A stretch of DNA of 64,000 nt. Source: Pseudanabaena sp. BC1403. Its GTDB lineage: Bacteria > Cyanobacteriota > Cyanobacteriia > Pseudanabaenales > Pseudanabaenaceae. The DNA is taken from NCBI RefSeq assembly GCF_002914585.1, contig NZ_PDDM01000022.1:29279-93278 (forward strand), in the 5' to 3' direction. The stretch's first letter is position 1; every line of letters begins with the position of its first letter. The position numbers and the translations under genes were made by a program. The notes below the pieces were generated by a model. It was given only the letters and a program-made list of their open reading frames with translations. It had not been told where the DNA came from and searched no databases. Shown here piece by piece: positions 1 to 6,937 of the stretch.

Positions 1-589
1 TGAGTTCCTTTCTCTGAATCCTTTTAGCCATGTCCCAGTATTAGTAGATGGTGATTTTCGGGTAATTGAATCCTTAGCGATTTTGGATTATCTGGAAGCC
101 AAGTATCCCACTCCATCACTACTTCCTACCGATGCGATCGCTCTGGCAAAGACGCGGATGGCACAACTGGTTGCGCTCAATGAGTTACTACCTGCGTTCA
201 TTAGGCTGATCATTAATGAAGATAGCCAAACCGAAAGATCAGCAGACTGGGAGTTTGCTCGGCTACGCGCAATCAATACCTTAGGCTTTTTAGAGAACTT
301 ATTGGGTGATTCCCTCTACTTTGCTGGAGAACAACTCACAATGGCAGAAATTGTGGCTGGAACATTTGTTTATAGAATGCCTTCTCTGGGAATTCCGTTA
401 ACCGATTATCCAAAATTGCAAATTTGGTCTGAGCGATTATTGTTGCGTCCCGCTTGGCAACAAATTGAGCTAAGTTTAGAGGAGTGGAGTAGTTTTAAAC
501 GCCATATAAAAGTAATTCCCAAAATCTGGGAGCGTCGCCGCCGTCAACGAATTAGTTCTCTATCTGAGCAAAGACTACAACCAATCTAA
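1..589 (+). CDS. glutathione S-transferase, 5'-truncated by window edge
   Basis: The frame is open from base 2, so the gene begins upstream of the window. The visible part starts in the thioredoxin-like N-terminal domain: NPFSHVPVLVDG is the cis-Pro/beta-strand segment and ESLAILDYLE is the glutathione gamma-glutamyl binding region. The all-helical C-terminal domain follows (TMAEIVAG, then PKLQIWSERLL). This order is typical of soluble cytosolic GSTs that conjugate or isomerise electrophiles with glutathione. The ATG at 83 is internal, not the start. A hairpin at 617-655 closes the gene. The substrate cannot be told from sequence. Confidence 0.85.
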   Translation, partial: EFLSLNPFSHVPVLVDGDFRVIESLAILDYLEAKYPTPSLLPTDAIALAKTRMAQLVALNELLPAFIRLIINEDSQTERSADWEFARLRAINTLGFLENLLGDSLYFAGEQLTMAEIVAGTFVYRMPSLGIPLTDYPKLQIWSERLLLRPAWQQIELSLEEWSSFKRHIKVIPKIWERRRRQRISSLSEQRLQPI

Positions 590-616
590 TCATTCATCGC
601 AATAGCCAATAATCCC

Positions 617-655
617 TAAATCTGTACCGCTCGCTTAGCGGGCGGTACAGATTTA
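617..655. repeat. hairpin with family-A tail
   Basis: A long inverted repeat has a core stem around GTACCGC and a 3-nt loop TTA. It is followed by a T-run and a copy of the 21-nt family-A tail (668-688, TTAATTATG...TACTTA). The ATG of the next gene overlaps the last base of the tail. The core GTACCGC stem recurs at 28079-28113 and 61176-61236. It probably also works as terminator of the GST gene. Confidence 0.8.
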
Positions 656-687
656 GATTCTGTTTTTTTAATTATGTCGAGGTACTT

Positions 688-969
688 ATGCAATACGTTT
701 TAATCATTCATGAGGTTGAGGCTTATCCAGCTTGGAAAGCCATTTTTGACCAAGCCGCAGACATCAGAAAAACCGCTGGTGAAATCAGCTATCAGTTACT
801 GCGTTACGACAATGACGCAAATAACATCGTCCATTTCTCAGAGTGGTCTTCGCTTGATCATGCTCGGCGCTTCTTTGAGTCCAGCGAGTTGGTGGAAATC
901 AGAAAGAAAGCTGGCGTAAAAGCACCTAACTTTATCTACCTACATGAGATAGAACGCGGCGTGCTATAG
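688..969 (+). CDS. ABM-like dimeric alpha/beta-barrel protein
   Basis: A 93-residue protein beginning MQYVLIIHEVEAYPAWK, with HFSEWSSLDHARRFFES in the middle. This fits the ferredoxin-like fold of antibiotic-biosynthesis-monooxygenase and cyclase-like dimeric proteins, in which two such domains form a barrel. The EVEDYxxWK-type opening and the W-x-S-L-D-x-A-x-x-F segment are the main signs. No catalytic function can be assigned. The start codon lies at the very end of a repeat-family tail, so the leader is repeat-derived and no strong Shine-Dalgarno sequence is seen. Confidence 0.7.
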   Translation: MQYVLIIHEVEAYPAWKAIFDQAADIRKTAGEISYQLLRYDNDANNIVHFSEWSSLDHARRFFESSELVEIRKKAGVKAPNFIYLHEIERGVL

Positions 970-985
970 CTTATAGCGATTGCCG

Positions 986-1054
986 CCCGAACGAACCATA
1001 ATAAATTTTTGAAAGTATTGCGAAGCAACACTTTCAAAAATTTATTGGTTCGGG
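986..1054. repeat. long imperfect hairpin
   Basis: Arms run from CCCGAA (986-991) to TTCGGG (1049-1054), with an inner stem AATTTTTGAAAGT / ACTTTCAAAAATT and a GCGAAGC loop. A decayed relative lies at 37131-37170, with the same TTTGAAAGT / ACTTTCAAAAAATTTATT core. It separates the ABM-like gene from the next exported protein. Confidence 0.8.
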
Positions 1055-1151
1055 TTTGAGGACAAAGCGTTGTAATTTTACGGGCGATCGCTACCAGTCA
1101 CAAAAAATTTGGTATAGACTAGTGACTAGATGTTATCAAGGAGCAAAAACT

Positions 1152-1490
1152 ATGATTTTTAAAACTATTTCGCTAGTCGCAACTAGTCTCGTCTCAGCCA
1201 CTATATTTGCAGCGGCTGGTGCGATCGCCCAAATTACGCCTGCGCCAACCCTATCCGAACAAACCTTACGTGAAGCTCAACAACAAGAAAGAAGCTCACT
1301 TAGTGTCGGTGGCAGCAATCTCAACTTATTGCAACTAATTAATAATATCAACCTCGCTGGCGGCAAGTCTCCAGACCAGTTTCGCGCTAGTCAAGCTGAA
1401 TCCTTTGATGAGGCTGTGACCAATTTTAGATCTCAACAACGTAAAGACGTGAAAATTTCGATCCCCGCAGCAAATACTCCAGCCAATTAA
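1152..1490 (+). CDS. small exported hypothetical protein
   Basis: 112 residues from the ATG at 1152. This start is preferred over the in-frame codon at 1056 because AAGGAG (1138-1143) sits 8 nt upstream and the new N-terminus is a clean signal peptide (MIFKTISLVATSLVSATIF, cleavage expected after AIA). The mature part is polar, Gln/Ser/Asn-rich, without Cys, and has no domain I recognise. The last codons and the stop are part of the perfect hairpin 1483-1539, so the C-terminal residues APAN are repeat-encoded. Function unknown. Confidence 0.75.
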   Translation: MIFKTISLVATSLVSATIFAAAGAIAQITPAPTLSEQTLREAQQQERSSLSVGGSNLNLLQLINNINLAGGKSPDQFRASQAESFDEAVTNFRSQQRKDVKISIPAANTPAN

Positions 1491-1539
1491 AAAGCAAAAA
1501 AATAATGGCTACGCCATTATTTTTTTGCTTTTTAATTGG
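1483..1539. terminator. perfect 27-bp hairpin, loop TAC
   Basis: Both arms match over 27 bp with a 3-nt loop (1510-1512). The left arm starts inside the upstream coding sequence and contains its TAA stop. A/T runs at both ends would let it act as a bidirectional terminator. The loop context GGCTACGCC recurs in other hairpins of the window (for example 2501-2545 and 51237-51339). Confidence 0.85.
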
Positions 1540-1558
1540 GTTTAATTCTCAACTCATA

Positions 1559-1609
1559 GTTGAAATAAAAAATAGCTAGCACTTAGTGCTAGCTATTTTT
1601 TATTTCAAC
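1559..1609. terminator. perfect 24-bp hairpin, loop TTA
   Basis: Arms 1559-1582 and 1586-1609 are perfect complements, with GCTAGCAC at the tip. The right arm runs into the 3' end of the minus-strand TPR gene and includes its stop codon (1600-1602). With the hairpin at 1483-1539 it forms a back-to-back pair between two convergent genes. Confidence 0.85.
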
Positions 1610-2394
1610 GTCAAAAACTTTTCGAGCGCCGTGACCAAAGAGGGCGGCCAACGACGGATATTCTTTACCCAATTGATATCTCGATAGCGTGGATCGAGGT
1701 TTTCCACAGAGACCCAATTACTCTCCGCTTCACCTTGCTTCTTATCTACCCAAAGCGCCGCAGTCAAAGCAGCACGCACGTCCGTAAAATTCGGATATTT
1801 GCGTAATATATTTTTCATCGCCTTAATTGCTTCATCGCTTTTACCGATCTCGTACAGAGCGATCGCATTATTACCAAAGGCAGTACTAAAGCGCGAATTA
1901 ACATTCATCGCAATTTGATAATCCGCGATCGCCTCTTCCCATTTGCCTAAGCCAGCTTTGGCATTACCACGATTGTTATAGGCTGCCGCATCTTTAGGAT
2001 CAATTGCTAACACGCGATCATAATCCGCGATCGCCTCTTCCCATTTGCCCAAGCTTTCCAAAGCCGCACCGCGATTGAGATAAGGATCGGGGAAATTAGG
2101 CGCAAGTTCTACAGATTTGTTATAGTCTGCAAGCGCTTCTTGAGGACGATTTTGGCTCATTTTTGAGTTGCCGCGATTGCTCCAACCTGCGGCATTGTCA
2201 GGATAGAGCTTGATTAAATCTGTCCAATAGCCCTCTGCGGCTGGGAATTCACCTGCATCGGTGGCGGTAAAAGCTTTTTTGACCAAGGCATCCAGTTGAT
2301 TTGATTCGGCTTCGGTAATGTTGAGTTGAGCTTGCACTGGTGCAGGATTCAAAAGTAAACATAAGGCAAGAAAAAGTGCAAATAGCGATCGCAT
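1600..2394 (-). CDS. exported TPR-repeat protein
   Basis: 264 residues from the ATG at 2394. The in-frame extension to 2505 would bury a clear signal peptide (MRSLFALFLALCLLLNPAP, ending VQAQ). The mature protein holds about five tetratricopeptide repeats, each with GNxxxxxGKWEEAIADY-type helices, followed by a C-terminal cap ending EKFLTLK. TPR solenoids are protein-binding scaffolds. This one should act in the periplasm or thylakoid lumen. Two adjacent repeats share nearly identical DNA (around 1921-1949 and 2020-2050), so the array grew recently by unit duplication. The partner is unknown. Confidence 0.85.
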   Translation of the reverse strand: MRSLFALFLALCLLLNPAPVQAQLNITEAESNQLDALVKKAFTATDAGEFPAAEGYWTDLIKLYPDNAAGWSNRGNSKMSQNRPQEALADYNKSVELAPNFPDPYLNRGAALESLGKWEEAIADYDRVLAIDPKDAAAYNNRGNAKAGLGKWEEAIADYQIAMNVNSRFSTAFGNNAIALYEIGKSDEAIKAMKNILRKYPNFTDVRAALTAALWVDKKQGEAESNWVSVENLDPRYRDINWVKNIRRWPPSLVTALEKFLTLK

Positions 2395-2500
2395 GAGTAT
2401 TGAATCCTTGCCAAAAGTGGAGATTATTTTTTGTCTTAATATATCAGGCTGAGAGATTAATTGTGTCTTGCTAATTAGGGACTTACGCAAAATAATCGAT

Positions 2501-2569
2501 CCCAAAAATATATCGGCGGGCTACGCCCGTCGATATATTTTTGGGTTTTTAATTCCGCTGAGATACTTA
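2501..2569. repeat. family-A hairpin with 21-nt tail
   Basis: The stem CCCAAAAATATATCG with loop context GGGCTACGCCC spans 2501-2545. It is followed by TTTTT and a divergent copy of the 21-nt tail at 2549-2569 (TTAATTCCG...TACTTA). It lies between the start of the TPR gene and the end of the DUF4388 gene. Confidence 0.75.
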
Positions 2570-2621
2570 AACTTTTGGGCACTTTCGGGAATTAGAAACA
2601 AACTATTTAAGACAAGCTTAG

Positions 2622-3479
2622 TTAAGCGTTAGCTTTAATCTTCAGATGACCTAAGAGGTTTTGTAAGAATGCATTGCTCGGAAATGAATTGGAGCTTCCT
2701 GATGAGCCTGACATTGACATTTCAAGATCTTGTTTCTGTGATGGCATCTCTGCTGCGACAAAGGGAACTTCTTCTACTAGTCCCATAGTCATTAGTCGAA
2801 AAGCAACTTGTTGGATCTTGTCAAGCGGCAATTTTAAGTGCTTAGCAATATTCTGAATTGAGACATCTCCTTTAGTAAACTCCCACACCTGCGATTCTAG
2901 TTGGTTCAATCGAAATTGGGGCTTACCAGTGATTGCACTGACAATACCTGAAGACGCTTCTGGAAGCTTATCTAAAAGCATAGTCCAGTCTTTTAAAGCT
3001 CGTAAACCAGCTAAGGTCACTTCACTAGGTGGAGCCTTTAAACCCGTCAATTCCGTAATAGGCGCTACTACTTTAGCGTCAAACTGAAACTGTCCATCTA
3101 GCAACTCAAATAGTTTGCAAACCTGTTGCAATACCTGCTGACTAAACAACATTTTCAGTTGTTCAGCTTCTAGTAAACCCTGTTCTTTTAGACATAGTCC
3201 TGCGGGTTGATCGATGGCGCATACTTCTGTAATACGAGATGCAACTCTAGTACTCACCCATCCCCGTTGCTGAATCATCGACAACAACCCATGTCCATCA
3301 AGCCTATCTGCCGCTGCAATAATACTTCCTTGTTTAAACCAAATGCGAAATATCTTTCCTGGATACAATGGGTTTTGAGAGCGCTCTTGAATACTTAAAC
3401 GCCCTGTCTTATTTCCCTGTTCAATTAAACGAAAGATCTCTGGAAGAGAGAATTCGGATAGATATCCTGAAATAGCCAT
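2622..3479 (-). CDS. DUF4388/PATAN-domain protein
   Basis: 285 residues. Residues 1 to about 105 (GYLSEFSLPEIFRLIEQG, then GRLSI and GSIIAAADRL) match the DUF4388 or PATAN domain, the N-terminal protein-interaction module of PatA-like regulators in cyanobacteria. The middle resembles a winged helix (FTKGDVSIQNIAKHLKLPL), and the C-terminus is Ser/Gly-rich. There is no receiver domain, so it is a stand-alone adaptor. ATG start with AAGGAG upstream. It is the last gene of the minus-strand run containing the GTPase and roadblock genes, which suggests it reads out the GTPase state. That link is inferred from context. Confidence 0.85.
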   Translation of the reverse strand: MAISGYLSEFSLPEIFRLIEQGNKTGRLSIQERSQNPLYPGKIFRIWFKQGSIIAAADRLDGHGLLSMIQQRGWVSTRVASRITEVCAIDQPAGLCLKEQGLLEAEQLKMLFSQQVLQQVCKLFELLDGQFQFDAKVVAPITELTGLKAPPSEVTLAGLRALKDWTMLLDKLPEASSGIVSAITGKPQFRLNQLESQVWEFTKGDVSIQNIAKHLKLPLDKIQQVAFRLMTMGLVEEVPFVAAEMPSQKQDLEMSMSGSSGSSNSFPSNAFLQNLLGHLKIKANA

Positions 3480-3555
3480 GACTTAACTCCTTTGATTATG
3501 CAAAAAATCAGAACAAAAGAAACAGAATGAAATAGAGTGAAAGACCTAGGACTGC

Positions 3556-4095
3556 TTAGACCAAACAAACTTGCATGGAATGCTGAATCAGGGTAACAAT
3601 GGCTTGAGCCACTGATGACTGTTCATTAGCATTAACAGTTATGAACGGAGGTCGGGTTTTAGGGTCGATATACCCTAATGCGATCGCAATGTTTTCTGAT
3701 TGCCAAGCATTGGGGCAGTCCGTATGAGTTAGCCCAACAACCATCGGTAACTTTTGCCGTTGATTCATAAAGCTAGCAATTCGACGAGCATATCGAAACT
3801 CGGCTGGACGATGCGCTGCAACAAGCAAGACGTAAGCATGGGCTTGCTTAATCAAAATATCCCACATGAAGTCAAATCGAGATTGTCCAGGAGTCCCATA
3901 CAGATGTAGAGCCATTTCTGGACCAAACTGCAAGCGCCCGAAGTCAAAGGCAACTGTGGTTTTGGGTTTCAGATCTGCGGTTTCGTCAGTCGCTTGACGG
4001 TCAGTATCAACAACTTCAATTTCGCTAACAGATCTGATAAAGGTAGACTTGCCAGCCCCTACTGGGCCAGTCACAACCAAACGCATGATTTCCAT
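3556..4095 (-). CDS. MglA-like small GTPase
   Basis: 179 residues with the Ras-like motif set: G1 GPVGAGKST near the start, G3 as LYGTPGQSRFDFMW (TPGQ instead of the Ras DxxG) and G4 as THTD. This is the single-domain GTP-binding family of MglA and Gem1-like prokaryotic GTPases that work with roadblock/LC7 regulators. In Myxococcus, MglA/MglB sets motility polarity. The immediately upstream gene is a roadblock protein, as expected for a GTPase with its GAP or exchange partner. The target is unknown, but type IV pilus or photosensory control is a reasonable guess. Confidence 0.88.
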   Translation of the reverse strand: MEIMRLVVTGPVGAGKSTFIRSVSEIEVVDTDRQATDETADLKPKTTVAFDFGRLQFGPEMALHLYGTPGQSRFDFMWDILIKQAHAYVLLVAAHRPAEFRYARRIASFMNQRQKLPMVVGLTHTDCPNAWQSENIAIALGYIDPKTRPPFITVNANEQSSVAQAIVTLIQHSMQVCLV

Positions 4096-4203
4096 ATAAT
4101 GTCTCAGTGAATGATTAAAAAGGCAATGCAGATTAATTAAGAGGTAGGATGCTTAACTTATATCTGCATTACCACCATCATTTACTTAGCATTGATTGAG
4201 CCT

Positions 4204-4575
4204 TTACTTTAGAATCTGTTTGATTTCTAAAACAATCCGCTTAATTTCCAACATCAAAATCCCCTGTTTTGCCTTTTGATCAGCCAATACTAGAAGTACA
4301 GCATCATCGCCACAGCTTGTCAGAATACCGTAACCTTTGTCGCCTTCAACGAAAATGCGCTCAATACCACCTCTGGCAAGTTCTTGTCCAATTCGTTCGC
4401 CAAGAGAAAGCATGGCAGCAGACATTGCCGATACTCTTTCTTCATCCATTGCACCTGGCAAGGTCGAAGCCAAGGGTAAACCATCTGGAGTGACAAGTGC
4501 TGCACCCTGAACATCGCTGGTTGCGGATACAAAATTTTGTAGAACAAGACTAAGTTTTTCAGTGTTAATTGCCAC
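4204..4575 (-). CDS. roadblock/LC7-domain protein, copy 1
   Basis: 123 residues, one complete roadblock/LC7 domain (VQGAALVTPDGLPLAS, then GGIERIFVEGDKGYGIL). These are MglB-like dimers that bind small GTPases. The start is GTG, with AGGAG 9 nt upstream. The out-of-frame ATG just before it is not the start. It differs from copy 2 (5562-5933) by one residue (Leu versus Ser close to the C-terminus) while the DNA differs at about twenty mostly silent sites, so both copies are under strong purifying selection. Confidence 0.93.
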   Translation of the reverse strand: MAINTEKLSLVLQNFVSATSDVQGAALVTPDGLPLASTLPGAMDEERVSAMSAAMLSLGERIGQELARGGIERIFVEGDKGYGILTSCGDDAVLLVLADQKAKQGILMLEIKRIVLEIKQILK

Positions 4576-4632
4576 TATGAAATTCTCCTAATAAATACAA
4601 ACGTTACACAAAATAATAAAACCTATGAAGTC

Positions 4633-5112
4633 TTAAGCGAGGACTTCAAACTCAACAACATCATGGGAACCGCCACGTAGAACTGATTCTGTTTGCTTAC
4701 CACGAAAACGCTTACCCGTGGCTTTTTCCAGCACTCCTTGAATGGCTCCCAAAGTGAATGTTAGTTTACGAGGAGAGCCTTGGACTTCGCCAGCAGAGCA
4801 AATTGTTTCGCGAGCGTAAACTGTGATCGTTTCTCCTGCTTCGACAATTTTGTCGATAATGCAAAGTCTTGTGCCATCTTTACCCAATGCTGCCTGAAGC
4901 TGCGGAACGACCTCTGCGCCAGAAACTCCTTTTCCTGTAAGCCCAAGCTGTTCGGCTACTTGCTTACCACGGTTACGACCAGCAGAGATCAAGGCAATCG
5001 CTGCGGCTTTTTCCCCTAGAGCTTCTTCAGTACCCACAACTACTGCTTTGAAGCAAATAATACTGCTGAAATCACCAAGCTCATTACGCACTTGTTCTGC
5101 ATTATTAGACAT
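4633..5112 (-). CDS. conserved hypothetical partner of roadblock protein, copy 1
   Basis: 159 residues, no signal peptide or membrane segment. Readable landmarks are FKAVVVGTEEALGEKAAAI, ISAGRNRGKQVAEQLGL and LRGGSHDVVEFEVLA. I do not recognise a named family. The alternating alpha/beta pattern with Gly-rich turns suggests a compact regulatory or ligand-binding domain. It is cotranscribed with the roadblock gene 57 nt downstream. The paralogue at 5991-6467 shares most residues but has about 23 differences, so unlike the roadblock copies the two partners have diverged. A role as the specific input of each GTPase-regulator pair is inference. Confidence 0.8.
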   Translation of the reverse strand: MSNNAEQVRNELGDFSSIICFKAVVVGTEEALGEKAAAIALISAGRNRGKQVAEQLGLTGKGVSGAEVVPQLQAALGKDGTRLCIIDKIVEAGETITVYARETICSAGEVQGSPRKLTFTLGAIQGVLEKATGKRFRGKQTESVLRGGSHDVVEFEVLA

Positions 5113-5244
5113 AGTAAAACCTTAAAAGATAGACATTAAACATTGCTTATGAAATACCTTCTTTTTGAAGGCATCCAAAATCACATCCATACTGACTGAC
5201 TGCCGCTAGAATCAAAATTCATCGCGATTAAACTTATTACCTAT

Positions 5245-5261
5245 ATGGAGTTTAACTCCAT
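5245..5261. promoter_or_regulatory. leader palindrome, copy 1
   Basis: The 17-nt palindrome ATGGAGTTTAACTCCAT lies about 140 nt upstream of the partner gene at 5112. The copy at 6617-6633 in front of the second module keeps the symmetry: G to A in one arm is matched by C to T in the other. It may be an operator or a small RNA hairpin. Confidence 0.6.
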
Positions 5262-5315
5262 CCCTTGCTTGACAGGATTTATTAACAGTCCTTTCTTGAT
5301 CAATCTAAATATAGA

Positions 5316-5388
5316 GGCTATAGCTAGCTATAAGGTCAAGGGGGACAAAAAAAAGTTGCTATTGTAAAAACTTATCAATCATTTTGAG
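5316..5388 (-). promoter_or_regulatory. conserved upstream block, copy 1
   Basis: A ~73-nt block upstream of the first module is repeated almost unchanged at 6686-6758 upstream of the second. It includes the self-complementary TATAGCTAGCTATA, a GTCAAGGGGGA segment, an A-run and AACTTATCAATCATTTTGA. Its conservation while surrounding intergenic DNA has diverged suggests a promoter/enhancer. I could not place a convincing -35/-10 pair. Confidence 0.55.
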
Positions 5389-5427
5389 AAGCTTTTACCA
5401 ATTCCTATAGATACTCCCTTCCCAGCG

Positions 5428-5470
5428 AAGAATTAGCATTGCGGAGCTTTACGCCGCAATGCTAATTCTT
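5428..5470. repeat. 17-bp perfect hairpin inside outer inverted repeat
   Basis: The stem AAGAATTAGCATTGCGG pairs with 5454-5470 around a 9-nt loop. An outer, looser inverted repeat (ACTCCCTTC near 5412 and GAAGGGAGTACTT near 5498) encloses it. It lies between the two duplicated modules and could terminate transcription of copy 2 or mark the duplication junction. Confidence 0.75.
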
Positions 5471-5561
5471 GGTTTTTGATGTCTATTTCTTTGGTGCGAA
5501 GGGAGTACTTAACAATTTCTGATTCTGAGCTTGCCGCTGAGCCTGATAATTGATTCAACGT

Positions 5562-5933
5562 TTATTTCAAAATCTGCTTGATTTCTGAAACAATCCGCTT
5601 AATTTCCAACATCAAAATCCCCTGCTTTGCCTTTTGATCAGCCAATACCAGAAGTACGGCATCATCACCACAGCTTGTCAGAATACCGTAACCTTTGTCG
5701 CCTTCAACGAAAATACGCTCAATACCACCTCTGGCAAGTTCTTGTCCGATTCTTTCACCGAGAGACAGCATAGCAGCAGACATTGCCGATACTCTTTCTT
5801 CATCCATTGCACCTGGTAAGGTCGAAGCCAAGGGTAAACCATCTGGAGTAACGAGAGCCGCACCCTGAACATCGCTAGTTGCGGATACAAAATTTTGTAG
5901 AACGAGACTAAGTTTTTCAGTGTTAATTGCCAC
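5562..5933 (-). CDS. roadblock/LC7-domain protein, copy 2
   Basis: 123 residues, 122 identical to copy 1 (4204-4575). GTG start with the same AGGAGAATTTCATA leader. It carries the same roadblock landmarks (AALVTPDGLPLAS, ARGGIERIFVEGDKGYGIL). It is 57 nt downstream of its own diverged partner gene. Two nearly identical GTPase regulators could form homo- or heterodimers. The presence of only one GTPase gene nearby means both probably act on it, or one serves a GTPase encoded elsewhere. Confidence 0.93.
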   Translation of the reverse strand: MAINTEKLSLVLQNFVSATSDVQGAALVTPDGLPLASTLPGAMDEERVSAMSAAMLSLGERIGQELARGGIERIFVEGDKGYGILTSCGDDAVLLVLADQKAKQGILMLEIKRIVSEIKQILK

Positions 5934-5990
5934 TATGAAATTCTCCTAATAAGTACAAATGATACACAAAACAATTAAACCGATGAAGTC

Positions 5991-6467
5991 TTAGGCGAGG
6001 ACTTCAAACTCAATAACGTCATGAGAACCGCCTCGCAGAACTGATTCTGTCTGCTTGCCACGAAGACGTTTGCCAGTGACTTTTTCTAGTACCCCTTGTA
6101 CTGCTCCCAGAGTAAATGTTAGTTTGCGAGGAGATCCTTGAGGCTCACCAGCAGAGCAAACTGTTTCACTACAGTAAGCTGAGATCGTTTCTCCCGATTC
6201 GACAATTTTGTCGATAATGCAAAGCTTTGTGCCATCTTTGCCCAATGCTGCCTGAAGAATTGGAACAATTTCCGCGTTAGCAAGACCTTTTCCCTCAAGA
6301 CCAAGCTGTTCAGCTACTTGCTTACCACGGTTACGACCAGCAGAAATTAGAGCGATCGCGGCGGCTTTTTCCCCTAGTGCTTCTTCAGTACCCACAACTA
6401 CTGCTTTGAAGCAAACTATACTACTGAAATCACCGAGTTCATTACGCATTTGTGAAGTATTAGACAT
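5991..6467 (-). CDS. conserved hypothetical partner of roadblock protein, copy 2
   Basis: 158 residues, a paralogue of 4633-5112. Long blocks are unchanged (FKAVVVGTEEALGEKAAAI, QTESVLRGGSHDV). The N-terminus, the segment after EQLGL, and the stretch ISAYCSETVCSAGEPQ (ITVYARETICSAGEVQ in copy 1) differ. The changes cluster in what may be an exposed recognition surface. Copy 2 has two Cys in this segment where copy 1 has one. No family name can be given. Confidence 0.8.
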   Translation of the reverse strand: MSNTSQMRNELGDFSSIVCFKAVVVGTEEALGEKAAAIALISAGRNRGKQVAEQLGLEGKGLANAEIVPILQAALGKDGTKLCIIDKIVESGETISAYCSETVCSAGEPQGSPRKLTFTLGAVQGVLEKVTGKRLRGKQTESVLRGGSHDVIEFEVLA

Positions 6468-6616
6468 AGTGAAACCTTAATATTTACATTGATGTGTAGG
6501 GCATACCTTCATATTGAAAGCATCAAAATTACGACTTTAGTGATGTCACTTGTACTCTATTCCCACCAGAAAAATATTCATCGGAAATGTTGATATACAG
6601 TGCCCATATCCCCTAT

Positions 6617-6633
6617 ATAGAGTTAGACTCTAT
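6617..6633. promoter_or_regulatory. leader palindrome, copy 2
   Basis: ATAGAGTTAGACTCTAT is the counterpart of the palindrome at 5245-5261. The paired changes at positions 3 and 15 keep the arms complementary, evidence that the structure itself is selected. It lies about 158 nt upstream of the partner gene at 6467. Confidence 0.6.
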
Positions 6634-6685
6634 CGCCTGCTTGATAAGACTAGCTAGTAGTTTTTTCTTGCGCCACTTACTCTAG

Positions 6686-6758
6686 TGGCTATAGCTAGCT
6701 ACAGTGTCAATGGGGATAAAAAAAAGTTGCTATTATAAAAACTTATCAATCATTTTGA
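6686..6758 (-). promoter_or_regulatory. conserved upstream block, copy 2
   Basis: Second copy of the block at 5316-5388: GGCTATAGCTAGCTA, a GTCAA-GGGGA segment, A-run and AACTTATCAATCATTTTGA. On the minus strand it contains TTGACA, but without a good -10 at standard spacing. Confidence 0.55.
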
Positions 6759-6835
6759 TAGAGTCAAATCAATGCTTTTTCTATAGAACTATTGGAATAA
6801 TCAGGTGCTGCGATAAAAAAAGTTTGCTTGTGTTG

Positions 6836-6936
6836 TAAGTACCTATGCAGAAAATTCCCCAAACCCATAAGATTGTGCCCCGCAGGGGCGCAATCTTATG
6901 GGTTTGGGTTTGAAATTAATTATGTCTATCTACTTT
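6836..6936. repeat. family-A repeat, full copy (~101 bp)
   Basis: Inverted ends: TAAGTACCTATGCAG at the left (6836) and TTAATTATG...CTACTTT at the right (6916-6936). Between them is a 20-bp stem AAACCCATAAGATTG... (6861-6880 with 6886-6905, one G-T pair) and a CGCAG loop. It ends two bases before the stop codon of the MerR gene. Confidence 0.8.
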
Positions 6937-6937
6937 G

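Noticed and set aside
6686..6758. TTGACA with CACTAG as a sigma-70 promoter
   Set aside because: The -35 is good in copy 2 but the -10 is poor, and copy 1 has TTGACC with no better -10. Kept only as a conserved block.
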